A DNA stretch of 30,775 bases from CALNBC01 sp050945915 (lineage in GTDB: Bacteria > Bacillota > Clostridia > Christensenellales > CALWSW01): NCBI GenBank assembly GCA_050945915.1, contig JBMNTV010000017.1, positions 1-30,775 on the forward strand, in the 5' to 3' direction. A program made the position numbers and the translations under genes. Below, piece by piece: positions 14,539-22,702 of the stretch (position 1 is its first letter; each line of letters begins with the position of its first letter). The notes below the pieces were generated by a model, which worked only from the letters and a program-made list of their open reading frames with translations, was not told the origin of the DNA and made no database searches.

Positions 14539-15199
14539 CTTGCCGTTGAGCGCCGAGATTGAGCTTGTGTGCGTCATCGTCAATTCCGGCCAAGCCAGCA
14601 GGATCCTCAAATATGCCAAGAACCGCGGGATTTCCGGCGGAACGGTGGTGCTGGGCCACGGAACGATCAAAAACCGCCTGTTGAACTTCGTCGGCCTGGC
14701 CGACGTCCGAAAAGAGATCGTTTTTATGATCGCCGGGGAGGAAAAGGCGGAGCAGCTGCTCGAAATGATGAACCAGGATTTCGAGCTTTATAAGCCCAAT
14801 CACGGCATAGCGTTCAGTTATCCGGTCTGCGGCGTTTTCGGAACGAAGAGCATTTCCAGCTGCAGGTCAAATCAAAAACAGGGAGCAGATTGCGCGATGT
14901 ATCATTCCATCACCACCATTGTGGATAAGGGCAAAGCGGAAGACGTGATCAGCGCCGCCACCAAAGCCGGTTCCAAGGGCGGCACGATCATCAATGCCCG
15001 GGGTTCAGGAATCCATGAAACCAGCAAGGTCTTTGCCATGGAAATTGAGCCGGAGAAGGAGATCGTCATCATCCTGACCGAGACGGAGAGCACCGAAGCG
15101 ATCGTCAACGCGATTCGGGAAAAGCTCAAAATCGAAGAGCCGGGGCATGGCATCATTTACGTTCAGGAGATTAAAAGGACTTACGGTATCTATAAATAA
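14531..15199 (+). CDS. Tandem PII-like (P-II family) signalling protein
   Basis: A 222-residue protein with two PII-like ferredoxin-fold domains in one chain. Domain 1 is about residues 8-110 (IELVCVIVNSGQASRILKYAKNRGISGGTVV ... KPNHGIAFSYPVCGVFG). Domain 2 is about 120-222 (ITTIVDKGKAEDVISAATKAGSKGGTIINARG ... EPGHGIIYVQEIKRTYGIY). A Ser/Cys/Gln-rich linker joins them. PII proteins are normally trimers of about 110 residues that sense nucleotides and 2-oxoglutarate and gate transporters such as AmtB. The tandem arrangement, and the 8-nt overlap with a membrane protein, suggest it gates the DUF1538 protein. No uridylylation tyrosine in a standard T-loop is obvious. Confidence 0.88.
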   Translation: MTSLPLSAEIELVCVIVNSGQASRILKYAKNRGISGGTVVLGHGTIKNRLLNFVGLADVRKEIVFMIAGEEKAEQLLEMMNQDFELYKPNHGIAFSYPVCGVFGTKSISSCRSNQKQGADCAMYHSITTIVDKGKAEDVISAATKAGSKGGTIINARGSGIHETSKVFAMEIEPEKEIVIILTETESTEAIVNAIREKLKIEEPGHGIIYVQEIKRTYGIYK

Positions 15200-15257
15200 A
15201 CCCAATCCGCCGCGGTGTGATAACGGCACACCCGGGCGGCGGCTGTGGTACGGGATC

Positions 15258-15290
15258 AGGCGCGGCGACGGGGCTGCGCCTGCTTTTCTT
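15258..15290 (+). terminator. Terminator of the DUF1538/PII operon
   Basis: AGGCGCGGC (15258-15266) pairs with GCTGCGCCT (15273-15281) with one G-U and a 6-nt loop, followed by GCTTTTCTT. A second imperfect GC-rich hairpin precedes it at about 15210-15242. Confidence 0.6.
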
Positions 15291-15318
15291 TGCCTGACAG
15301 GAAAAAGCCGGTCTTGAA

Positions 15319-15346
15319 TTACAAATATATTTGTAAAATTTACAAA
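15319..15346. promoter_or_regulatory. Overlapping palindromes at the SGNH hydrolase promoter
   Basis: TTACAAATATATTTGTAA (15319-15336) is a perfect 18-bp palindrome. Its right arm is shared with a second dyad, TTTGTAAAATTTACAAA (15330-15346). Together they give three half-sites of the TTTGTAA type. The cluster covers the -35 element and the promoter spacer, so a dimeric repressor is the likely reader. Confidence 0.5.
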
Positions 15347-15359
15347 ATACATATATAAT
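15331..15359 (+). promoter_or_regulatory. Promoter of the SGNH hydrolase gene
   Basis: TTGTAA (15331-15336), a 17-nt spacer and a perfect TATAAT (15354-15359), in a strongly AT-rich island, about 58 nt before the ATG. Confidence 0.7.
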
Positions 15360-15417
15360 AAGTTCAAATGGTTCCCGCGTTGCCAAACACCGCAAACGAC
15401 AAAATAAGGAGGATGTC

Positions 15418-16065
15418 ATGAAGAAAAGGGTTCTGTGCTTCGGCGATTCCAACACATGGGGATGGATCCCGGGTAAGGTCTGCGAGCGGTTTGACGAAAC
15501 CATCCGCTGGCCGGCGGTCATGGCGAAGGCCCTGGGCGACGATTACGACGTCATCGAGATGGGCCAGAACGGAAGGACCACGGTGTGGGATGACCCCGTC
15601 GAGCAGGAAAAGAACGGCTATCAACACATCATCCCCATCCTGGAGTGCTGCTACCCCGTCGATCTTGTGATCATCATGCTGGGCACCAACGACTGCAAGG
15701 AACGCTTCGGCGTCAATGGTTACAACATCGCCGTTGGCGCAGGCAACGTGGCAAGGAGGGTCAAACAGACCATCTGGGGCCGGGGCGGAAAATCGCCGGA
15801 GGTCCTGCTCGTCTGTCCCACCCCCATTGGCGAAGCGTATGTGAATGAGCCTGTGATGGGCCCGGTGTTCGGCGCAGGCGCGGCAGAGAAATCCCGAGAA
15901 ATCGCCAATTATCTGGAAGGCATCGCAAAGCAGAACGGCTGTCACTACATGGACGCGGGAAAGATCGTGACGGGATCGCCCATTGACGGCGTCCATCTGG
16001 AAGCGGAAGAGCATGCGAAGCTCGCGAAAGCGATGCTCGAAAAGGTCAAGGAAATCATCGGCTGA
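15418..16065 (+). CDS. SGNH/GDSL-family hydrolase
   Basis: A 215-residue cytoplasmic esterase-type enzyme. The four family blocks are visible: CFGDSN with nucleophile S11, the oxyanion-hole Gly in MGQNGRTT, LGTND, and the catalytic Asp/His pair in PIDGVHLEAEEH near the C-terminus. It is closest in look to the arylesterase/TesA-like subgroup. There is no signal peptide. The start has a strong AAGGAGG site. It is a single-gene transcription unit between two terminators, with an operator-like palindrome at the promoter, so it is probably induced by a specific compound, which the sequence does not reveal. Confidence 0.9.
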   Translation: MKKRVLCFGDSNTWGWIPGKVCERFDETIRWPAVMAKALGDDYDVIEMGQNGRTTVWDDPVEQEKNGYQHIIPILECCYPVDLVIIMLGTNDCKERFGVNGYNIAVGAGNVARRVKQTIWGRGGKSPEVLLVCPTPIGEAYVNEPVMGPVFGAGAAEKSREIANYLEGIAKQNGCHYMDAGKIVTGSPIDGVHLEAEEHAKLAKAMLEKVKEIIG

Positions 16066-16122
16066 GTTCGATTTCGGGCACGAAAGGCCATTTTAGCCCG
16101 GTGCAACTCCCAAAATCCAGCC

Positions 16123-16152
16123 AGGGCGGGCGCTTTTGCCCCCGCCCTTTTT
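16123..16152 (+). terminator. Terminator after the SGNH hydrolase gene
   Basis: AGGGCGGG (16123-16130) pairs with CCCGCCCT (16141-16148) around a 10-nt loop, with a T-run to 16152. Confidence 0.85.
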
Positions 16153-16153
16153 G

Positions 16154-16182
16154 TTGAATTTCTTCAGTTCATATGCTAACAT
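16154..16182 (+). promoter_or_regulatory. Predicted promoter of the YbaK-like gene
   Basis: TTGAAT (16154-16159), 17 nt and TAACAT (16177-16182) form a possible sigma-A promoter directly behind the preceding terminator and about 30 nt before the start codon. Confidence 0.4.
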
Positions 16183-16213
16183 GGCGGTTATCATATGGTT
16201 TACGGAGGATGGC

Positions 16214-16696
16214 ATGTCGATCGACAAAGTCCGCGCATTTTTCGCGGCATACGGAAAGGAACAGGATATTCAGGAGTTTGACGTTTCTTCAGCTACGGTG
16301 GAGCTTGCGGCTGTCGCGGTGGGGGTGATACCCGCGCGGATTGCAAAAACCCTCTCCTTCAGGGTCGGGGAGGGCTGCGTGCTGATCGTGACCGCGGGGG
16401 ACGCAAAAATCGACAACGCGAAGTTCAAGGCCCGATTCAAAACAAAGGCAAAGATGCTGCCCCCCGAAGAGGTGGTGGAATTCACCGGCCATGCGATTGG
16501 CGGCGTCTGCCCCTTTGCGCTTCCAAAGGACAGGGAAGTGACGGTTTATACCGACAGATCCCTCCAGCGGTTCGAAACGGTCTTTCCCGCTGCGGGAAGC
16601 GCGAATTCCGCCATCGAACTGACCTGCGACGAACTTTTCCGCCTTTCCAACAGTGTGGAATGGGTGGACGTCTGCAAGGGCTGGCAGGAAGAATAA
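16214..16696 (+). CDS. YbaK/EbsC-family aminoacyl-tRNA deacylase
   Basis: A 160-residue protein of the YbaK/ProX family, which removes mischarged amino acids (for example Cys or Ala on tRNA-Pro). ATG 16214 follows ACGGAGG closely and gives the normal family length. Longer frames begin inside the upstream promoter region. Family blocks include the lysine-bearing ARIAKTLSFRVGEGCVLIVTAGDAKID, GHAIGGVCPFALP, and VYTDRSLQRFETVFPAAGS. It is similar to the stand-alone proteins often annotated as Cys-tRNA(Pro) deacylase; the exact substrate cannot be told from sequence. It stands alone between promoter and terminator. Confidence 0.88.
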   Translation: MSIDKVRAFFAAYGKEQDIQEFDVSSATVELAAVAVGVIPARIAKTLSFRVGEGCVLIVTAGDAKIDNAKFKARFKTKAKMLPPEEVVEFTGHAIGGVCPFALPKDREVTVYTDRSLQRFETVFPAAGSANSAIELTCDELFRLSNSVEWVDVCKGWQEE

Positions 16697-16735
16697 GCCC
16701 GCGGCCGGCAATGGTTTTTTGAAATCCATGCATTC

Positions 16736-16769
16736 AAACACCTGCTTTTTTGACGAAGCGGGTGTTTTT
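16736..16769 (+). terminator. Terminator after the YbaK-like gene
   Basis: AAACACCTGC (16736-16745) pairs with GCGGGTGTTT (16758-16767), 10 bp with one G-U, a 12-nt loop and a T-run to 16769. Confidence 0.8.
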
Positions 16770-16837
16770 GCCTTCAGGTATAAGGGAAAAGACGGGGAAT
16801 CAAAATACAATATGTAGGAGCAGGCCCATATTGCTTA

Positions 16838-16866
16838 TTCCCTTTTGGAAACGAAAGTATTATAAT
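16838..16866 (+). promoter_or_regulatory. Predicted promoter of pnp
   Basis: A perfect TATAAT at 16861-16866, with a weak -35 (TTCCCT, 16838-16843) 17 nt upstream, lies 45 nt before the pnp ATG. In many Firmicutes pnp follows rpsO, but here it follows a terminator, so an own promoter is needed. Confidence 0.45.
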
Positions 16867-16911
16867 AGTAAGGCTGTGAAAAAGTGAGAAAAAATACAAA
16901 AGGAGCAAAAA

Positions 16912-19005
16912 ATGCATAAAACCTTCCAGATGGACCTTGCTGGCAGAACGCTGGTGGTCGAAACCGGCAAGTATGCCCAGCAGGCGGGTGGTTCGTGCGT
17001 CGTGCGCTGCGGCGATACCGCGGTGCTGGTGTGCGCCACCGCTTCCGAGACCCCAAGGCCCGGGATCGACTTTTTTCCGCTGAGTGTGGATTTTGAAGAA
17101 AAGCTGTACTCCGTCGGTAAAATTCCCGGCGGATTTATAAAACGCGAGGGCAGGCCCTCCACCAACGCGATTTTGACCTCCCGCCTGATCGACAGGCCGA
17201 TCAGACCGCTTTTCCCCAAAGGCTGGAGGAATGACGTTCAGGTCGTCGCCACTGCGCTGTCCGTCGATCCGGAGATTCCCCCCGAAGTTTTTGCGATGAT
17301 TGGCTCTTCCGTCGCCCTGTCCATCAGCGATATTCCCTGGGCGGGACCGACGGGCTCTGTCGTCGTCGGCATGATCGACGGCAAATACATCATCAATCCC
17401 ACCGCCCAGCAGAGCGAGGAAAGCCGCCTGCACCTGGTCGTTTCCGGCACCAGGGACGCGGTGATGATGGTGGAAGCTGGCGCCAAGGAAGTCACCGAAC
17501 GAGAGATGCTGGACGGCATCATGTTCGGCTTCGAGTACATTCAGAAGATCGTGGCGTTCATCGACGGGATCGTAGCGGAAGTCGGCAAGCCCAAGCGCGA
17601 GATCGAGATCCACCAGATCGACCCGGAACTCGAAGCCGCGGTCCGCGCCTATGCGGCGGACAAGGTCGCCTGGTCGCTGGACACCTTCGAAAGGTCCGTC
17701 CGGGACGAGCGCACCAAGAAGGTCCGCGAGGAATGCAAGGAGCATTTTGCAGAGCAGTACCCGGACAGCCTGGGCGACGTGGAAGATGTGCTGTATAACA
17801 TGACCAAAGAGCTGGTCCGGAAGCGCATCATCGAGGATGGCATCCGTCCGGACGGCCGCACCGCCACCCAGATCCGCGAGATTTGGTGCGAAGTGGGTAT
17901 TTTCCCGCGCACCCACGGTTCCGCCGTGTTCACCCGTGGACAAACCCAGGTCATGACCATGACCACCCTGGGCACGATGAGTGAAGCCCAGATGCTGGAC
18001 GGCATCAGCCTGGAAGACACCAAGCGCTACATGCACCATTACAACATGCCGCCCTACAGCACCGGCGAAGCCAGGATGATGCGCGGCCCCGGCCGCCGCG
18101 AGATCGGCCATGGTGCCCTTGCCGAGCGTGCGCTTTTGCCCGTCATCCCCAGCGAAGAGGAATTCCCCTATGCCATCCGCTTGGTTTCCGAGGTTGTAAG
18201 CTCCAACGGCTCCACCAGCCAGGCCAGCGTTTGCGGCAGCACCCTTTCTCTGATGGACGCGGGCGTACCCATCAAGGCTCCGGTGGCGGGTGTGGCCATG
18301 GGCCTGGTCAAGGACGAGGAAAGTGGCAAGGTCGTCGTTCTGTCGGACATCCAGGGTCTCGAAGATTTCCTGGGCGACATGGACTTCAAAGTCGCGGGAA
18401 CGGCCGGCGGCATCACCGCGATCCAGATGGACATGAAAATCAAGGGCATCGACAAGGAGATCATCGATCGCGCCCTGAAGCGGGCTCTGGATGGCAGGCT
18501 CTATATTCTGGATAAAATGCTCGAAACCCTGCCCGCGCCCCGCAAGGAGCTTTCGAAGTACGCGCCGAGGATCATCTCCTTCAAGATCAATCCCGACAAG
18601 ATTCGGGACGTCATCGGCCCCGGCGGCAAGATCATCAACAAGATCATCGCTGACACCGGCGTCAAGATCGACATCGAGGACGACGGCAGCGTCTTCATCG
18701 CCTCTGTGGACAGCGCCGCAGCAGCCGAAGCCAAGCGCATCATCGAATCCCTCACCCATGAAGTCGCGGTGGGCGAGGTCTACCTCGGCAAAGTTGTGCG
18801 CATCATGACCTTTGGCGCCTTCGTCGAGCTGCTTCCCGGAAAGGACGGGCTGGTGCACATATCCAAGCTCAGCAACCGCCGGGTCAACAAGGTGGAGGAC
18901 GTCGTCAACATCGGGGACGAAATCCTCGTGCGGGTCGAAGAAATCGACGACAAGGGCCGCGTCAACCTGACGCGAAAAGGCCTTTTGCCGGAAGATAAGA
19001 GATAA
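16912..19005 (+). CDS. pnp: Polyribonucleotide nucleotidyltransferase (PNPase)
   Basis: Phosphorolytic 3'-to-5' exoribonuclease of mRNA turnover, 697 residues, a standard length. Domain order: first RNase PH-like domain (about 10-145, with FFPLSVDFEEKLYSVGKIPGG), alpha-helical linker (about 146-235), second RNase PH-like domain (about 300-535, with GPGRREIGHGALAERAL and the catalytic aspartate region MDMKIKGIDKEI), KH domain with the GxxG motif GPGGK near 568-572, and a C-terminal S1 domain (about 620-690) with VGEVYLGKVVRIMTFGAFVELLPGKDGLVHISKL. ATG 16912 follows AAAAGGAG. The genes after it, ylxY and mlpA, are the same as in B. subtilis. Confidence 0.98.
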   Translation: MHKTFQMDLAGRTLVVETGKYAQQAGGSCVVRCGDTAVLVCATASETPRPGIDFFPLSVDFEEKLYSVGKIPGGFIKREGRPSTNAILTSRLIDRPIRPLFPKGWRNDVQVVATALSVDPEIPPEVFAMIGSSVALSISDIPWAGPTGSVVVGMIDGKYIINPTAQQSEESRLHLVVSGTRDAVMMVEAGAKEVTEREMLDGIMFGFEYIQKIVAFIDGIVAEVGKPKREIEIHQIDPELEAAVRAYAADKVAWSLDTFERSVRDERTKKVREECKEHFAEQYPDSLGDVEDVLYNMTKELVRKRIIEDGIRPDGRTATQIREIWCEVGIFPRTHGSAVFTRGQTQVMTMTTLGTMSEAQMLDGISLEDTKRYMHHYNMPPYSTGEARMMRGPGRREIGHGALAERALLPVIPSEEEFPYAIRLVSEVVSSNGSTSQASVCGSTLSLMDAGVPIKAPVAGVAMGLVKDEESGKVVVLSDIQGLEDFLGDMDFKVAGTAGGITAIQMDMKIKGIDKEIIDRALKRALDGRLYILDKMLETLPAPRKELSKYAPRIISFKINPDKIRDVIGPGGKIINKIIADTGVKIDIEDDGSVFIASVDSAAAAEAKRIIESLTHEVAVGEVYLGKVVRIMTFGAFVELLPGKDGLVHISKLSNRRVNKVEDVVNIGDEILVRVEEIDDKGRVNLTRKGLLPEDKR

Positions 19006-19019
19006 AGGGACAAAAAGAC

Positions 19020-19047
19020 GGGGCCGGATGAAATTGCCGGCCCTTTT
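19020..19047 (+). terminator. Terminator after pnp
   Basis: GGGCCGG (19021-19027) pairs with CCGGCCC (19037-19043) around a 9-nt loop, followed by TTTT. It separates pnp from ylxY, although some read-through is possible given the short T-run. Confidence 0.7.
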
Positions 19048-19131
19048 CAGCAAGGCTTTGGGGGACAACCAGCATAGCTTCGCACCGAAAGGAATACATT
19101 ATATCAGTATCCATCGTGTGCGGAGGTCAAC

Positions 19132-19776
19132 ATGGGAATCAACACCAAAAGAAGCCATCTTTGGAGCATCATCGTCATTGGCGTCGTGCTGATCGCGTAC
19201 GCCTTCGGCGCGGCGATCAACGCGATGAACGCCCGGGAGGCGGGCGTCGTCTACAAGCGGGACGAGGGCGTGGTGCTGGAATGCGTTGTGACCTGGAACG
19301 CTACCGGACTGGATCGCCTGATGGGCCTCGCGGCGGAAATGGACGTTCCCATAACGTTCTTCATGACCGCGGCGTTTGCAAAAGAGCATCCGGAACGGGT
19401 GGCGGAGATGCTCGATCAGGGGTTCGAGATCGGCCTTTTGTGCAGCGACGCCAAAGCGCTCCAGGCGGAAGCCGCGCAAATGAGCGCCCTGGGCGTGGAC
19501 TTGACCCATGTCATGCCTTCGCAAGGGACGGATTCTTCCGTCCTGGATACCGCTGCCTCCGAGCTTGGGCTGACCACCGTGCTTTGCACGTTTGAACTGA
19601 AAAACACCACTACGGATCCCGCCGTGCTGATAAAAAAAGTAAGCGAATCCTCCTTCGATGGAGCGATAATCCGCTTCCAACCTGCCAAGACTACCATTGA
19701 CGCCTTTTCAGGTATGATAGAGACTCTCCGCCATATGGGGCTGACATTGAAGGCCCTCTCTGGCGGCAACGAATAG
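19132..19776 (+). CDS. ylxY: YlxY-type polysaccharide deacetylase homologue, apparently degenerate
   Basis: A 214-residue membrane-anchored protein with an N-terminal transmembrane segment (about 11-31) and an extracytoplasmic NodB-like domain. The recognisable family block is ITFFMTAAFAKEHPERVAEM followed by GFEIG. The catalytic motifs are not there: the usual FDDGP region reads ECVVTWNATG, and the metal-binding HSxxH after GHEIG reads GLLCSDAKAL. It therefore probably does not deacetylate. Its place between pnp and the M16 peptidase is the same as that of B. subtilis ylxY, which supports the assignment as an orthologue. ATG 19132 follows CGGAGG with good spacing, and the gene is 8 nt upstream of mlpA. 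Confidence 0.75.
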   Translation: MGINTKRSHLWSIIVIGVVLIAYAFGAAINAMNAREAGVVYKRDEGVVLECVVTWNATGLDRLMGLAAEMDVPITFFMTAAFAKEHPERVAEMLDQGFEIGLLCSDAKALQAEAAQMSALGVDLTHVMPSQGTDSSVLDTAASELGLTTVLCTFELKNTTTDPAVLIKKVSESSFDGAIIRFQPAKTTIDAFSGMIETLRHMGLTLKALSGGNE

Positions 19777-19784
19777 GAGTTACG

Positions 19785-21047
19785 ATGTACTACGAAAAAA
19801 CACTGGACAACGGCATTCGCATCATCGGGCAGAAAATGCCCCATTTGCGCTCGGTTTCTCTGGGCGTGTGGGCCGGCACCGGCTCTGTCAAGGAGCACGA
19901 CGGGGAAGCCGGCATTTCCCATTTTATCGAACACATGCTTTTCAAGGGGACAAAAAAGCGGTCCGCCTCAAAGATCGCCGAGGAGATGGACAGCATCGGC
20001 GCCCAGTTGAACGCTTTTACCTCCAAGGAATGCACCTGTTTTTACGCAAAGACGCTGGACGAACAGATCGAAATCGCGGCCGACGTCCTCTCGGACATGG
20101 TGCTGAATTCGGTGTTTGACCCCCAGGAGATGGAAAAGGAAAAGGGGGTCGTGGTGGAGGAGATCAACATGTCTGAGGATACGCCGGAAGACGTGACGAT
20201 GGAGTTGCTTTCCGCCACCTATTTCGGGGACGCCCCCCACGGCAGGCCCATCCTGGGAACCCGGAAAAGCGTCCGCGGCTTCACCCGGGAGAATATCATC
20301 TCCTATATGGACAGGCACTACCGCGGAAACAACCTGCTGCTCGCCGTGGCAGGCAGTTTTGATGAAAACAAGATCGAAGAGCTGGCGTACAAATACTTCG
20401 GCGGCGAGGGCGGCGATGTGCCGCCGGAGCCGTATCCTGTTCCGCAAAAGCCCCAGGGCGTGCGCTTCGCCTCCGCGGAGAAGGACATCGAACAGTGCCA
20501 CATCGCCCTGGCTTTGCCCGCCTTCGGCCCCCGGGAGCCGGACTACTATCCGATGATGGTGCTGAACAACGCCCTGGGCGGGAGTATGTCCTCCCGGCTG
20601 TTCCAGGTGATCCGCGAACAGAACGGCCTTGCCTATTCGGTGTATTCCTTCAATTCGTCGTATAAGGACACCGGCTCCCTGGGTATTTACGCGGGGACCG
20701 GCTCCTCCTTGGCAAAATCCGTGCTGGCGCTGATTATCGAGGAACTCGATAAGGTCAAAAACCACGGGATCACCGAGGAAGAGTTCGTCAGGAGCCGCGG
20801 CCAGCTTCGCGGAAGCTATATTCTCGGCAACGAAAGCCCCGGCGCGCGCATGAACGCCATCGGCAAGAACAAGCTGCTGTATGGACACGTCCGCAGCGAG
20901 GAAGAAGTGATCCGAGACATCGAGGCCGTCACGCTGGAAAAGGTCAACGAATTGGCGAAAAAGGTTCTGCTTACGGACAATATGGCGGTGGCGGTCGTGG
21001 GGAAGACCGACGGCTTGCGCGAAGAACTCGAAAAACTCACCAGCTAA
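19785..21047 (+). CDS. mlpA: M16-family zinc peptidase (MlpA/YmxG)
   Basis: A 420-residue processing-peptidase-like protein of the insulinase family. The inverted zinc motif HFIEH lies at residues 46-50, and the third ligand falls in VVVEEINMSED (E125/E126), about 75 residues later as expected. The C-terminal half is the catalytically inactive repeat, with the conserved R/Y segment (LGGSMSSRLFQVIREQNGLAYSVYS). It has no signal peptide. ATG 19785 follows ATAGGAG. In B. subtilis the gene (mlpA, ymxG) occupies the same place after ylxY. Confidence 0.95.
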   Translation: MYYEKTLDNGIRIIGQKMPHLRSVSLGVWAGTGSVKEHDGEAGISHFIEHMLFKGTKKRSASKIAEEMDSIGAQLNAFTSKECTCFYAKTLDEQIEIAADVLSDMVLNSVFDPQEMEKEKGVVVEEINMSEDTPEDVTMELLSATYFGDAPHGRPILGTRKSVRGFTRENIISYMDRHYRGNNLLLAVAGSFDENKIEELAYKYFGGEGGDVPPEPYPVPQKPQGVRFASAEKDIEQCHIALALPAFGPREPDYYPMMVLNNALGGSMSSRLFQVIREQNGLAYSVYSFNSSYKDTGSLGIYAGTGSSLAKSVLALIIEELDKVKNHGITEEEFVRSRGQLRGSYILGNESPGARMNAIGKNKLLYGHVRSEEEVIRDIEAVTLEKVNELAKKVLLTDNMAVAVVGKTDGLREELEKLTS

Positions 21048-21077
21048 ACTTTTGCCCCGGCAAAACAACAAAATCAT

Positions 21078-21108
21078 CCCGCCGGCTAATCAACCGGCGG
21101 GCTTTTCT
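21078..21108. terminator. Terminator between convergent mlpA and dacF
   Basis: CCCGCCGG (21078-21085) pairs with CCGGCGGG (21094-21101) around an 8-nt loop, with CTTTTCTT after it on the plus strand. On the minus strand the following sequence is ATGATTTTG, so it may also end dacF transcription, though less well. Confidence 0.8.
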
Positions 21109-21138
21109 TGCGTTCAGATGTTGCGCAGCGATGGCGCG

Positions 21139-22533
21139 TCAGAGCACATCGTCCTTGCCGCGGCGGGAAGGAGCCCTGCGTCGCCTCTTTCTTCTGGACC
21201 GGCTTCTGATCCTGAAGATGAGTAGCAGGATGATCAAAACGAGGAGCACTGCCGCAACGATCAGGTAACCGCTGGTGCGCTCGCGTATCACCGAAGGGGG
21301 TCCGCTGATCAGGGAACCGCCGTCGGGTGATTGGGAGGGGGTATCGCTGGGGGCGACCTCCTGCTTCTCTGCGACGGCGCGGGACGCGAAGACGTCCGCG
21401 GTACCGAGGGTGTTGCCGTCGAAGCGGATGGTTGCCGTCCCCAATTTTTGATTGGCAGAAATGGGCGCGGCGATGACGTCGTCCAGCTTGATGCTCACTT
21501 CCGCCCTCGACTCGCCGGAAGCGATGGCAGAAAGAATCTCCTTCGTGCAGGCGACGGTGGTGGATTCGGTGCCGATGGTCAGGGCGAGCACACCGCCTTC
21601 CTCGTCGTCCGCAGCGGCGTTGGGAACGTTGACCGTCTGGACGGGGATGTTCAGTTCGGAGATTTTGGCGGTGGTCAGGGTTTCAAATCCGTATTCCAGC
21701 AGGGCGCGGGATTCCGACCAACGGCGTTCCTGGCCATCCGACCGGTCGCCCAGAATCACGCAGATCAGGTTCTTTCCATCCAGGCTGGCCGAGGCGACAA
21801 AGCAACCGCCCGCCGCGTTGGTGAAGCCGGTTTTGACGCCTGTCACAGCGCTCCAGTTGTATTTCCTGTTCTTTTCCTTGGGGTTCAAAAAGCGGTTGGT
21901 GTTATAAAGGGTGCGCTCGTCCATCTTTTTGGTGGCGGGGCAGGTATACGAAGGCGTGCCCACGATGGCGCGGAAATCCCCGTTTTGCATCGCATAGCGC
22001 ACGAGGATGGCCATATCGTAAGCCGTGGTGTAATGATCTTCGTCATGCAGGCCGTGGGGATTGACGAAACGGGTGTTTTCCATGCCCAGCTCTTCGGCCT
22101 TTTCGTTCATCATTTCCGCAAAAGCTTCAAAGCTCCCGCCGAAATGCTCGGCCAAAACGGCTGCAGCGTCGTTTCCCGAGGGCAGCATCAGGCCATACAG
22201 CAGGTCCTTGACCCGGACCTCATCGTCGACGGTAAGGCCCATCAGGCTGTTTCCTTCGCCGTAATTCCGGATGATCCTGCTGATCGTGACTTTTTCCCGA
22301 AGATTCGTGCAGTTTTCCAACACGAGAATACAGGTCATCACCTTTGTGGTGCTGGCGGGATAGGCCTTTTCGTAAGCGCCTTTTTCGTAGAGAATCAGGC
22401 CGGAATCCGCGTCCATCAAAAGTACATGGTCGGATTTGACGGTGCCGGTGAACTCGGCGGATGCCACGGCCGGCGCCAAAGAAAACAGAACAGCGACAAA
22501 AAGCAACAGGGCGATCAGACGAGAATTGCGCAC
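21139..22533 (-). CDS. dacF: D-alanyl-D-alanine carboxypeptidase (DacF/PBP5-type)
   Basis: Low-molecular-weight penicillin-binding protein that trims the peptidoglycan pentapeptide; 464 residues. It starts at GTG 22533-22531, with GGAGG 7 nt upstream. A signal peptide (1-26, ending AVASA) is followed by the S11 peptidase domain with STTK (active serine 61, K64), SGN (119-121) and KTG (234-236). A PBP5-type C-terminal beta domain follows (about 295-390), then a Ser/Pro-rich linker, a transmembrane helix (about 420-442) and a very basic RSRSRRKRRRR tail. So it is anchored by a true membrane helix rather than the usual amphipathic one. DacF-like genes in this family often act in sporulation; the sequence alone does not prove that. 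Confidence 0.93.
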   Translation of the reverse strand: MRNSRLIALLLFVAVLFSLAPAVASAEFTGTVKSDHVLLMDADSGLILYEKGAYEKAYPASTTKVMTCILVLENCTNLREKVTISRIIRNYGEGNSLMGLTVDDEVRVKDLLYGLMLPSGNDAAAVLAEHFGGSFEAFAEMMNEKAEELGMENTRFVNPHGLHDEDHYTTAYDMAILVRYAMQNGDFRAIVGTPSYTCPATKKMDERTLYNTNRFLNPKEKNRKYNWSAVTGVKTGFTNAAGGCFVASASLDGKNLICVILGDRSDGQERRWSESRALLEYGFETLTTAKISELNIPVQTVNVPNAAADDEEGGVLALTIGTESTTVACTKEILSAIASGESRAEVSIKLDDVIAAPISANQKLGTATIRFDGNTLGTADVFASRAVAEKQEVAPSDTPSQSPDGGSLISGPPSVIRERTSGYLIVAAVLLVLIILLLIFRIRSRSRRKRRRRAPSRRGKDDVL

Positions 22534-22702
22534 GAGAATGCCTCCAATGGATAATCAACGGATCTATATTACCATTCTCCGACCACAAAAGGTAGTAGAT
22601 GGCGAAAAATGAAGAAATATTCATGATTTAGTCACAGATGCTTTTCTTGGGAATACTTGGGGATAATCGGCCAAGCGGCAGAAAACGCGCGGAGGTGACC
22701 CA

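Noticed and set aside
16774..19068. Very long open frame on the minus strand opposite pnp
   Set aside because: It is the antisense shadow of a GC-rich, codon-biased gene. Its His/Asp/Gly-rich translation resembles no protein, and pnp is certain.
22541..22640. Sporulation or housekeeping promoter for dacF on the minus strand
   Set aside because: GGTAATATAG resembles part of a sigma-F -10, but there is no GYWTA at the right distance and no -35 for sigma-A.
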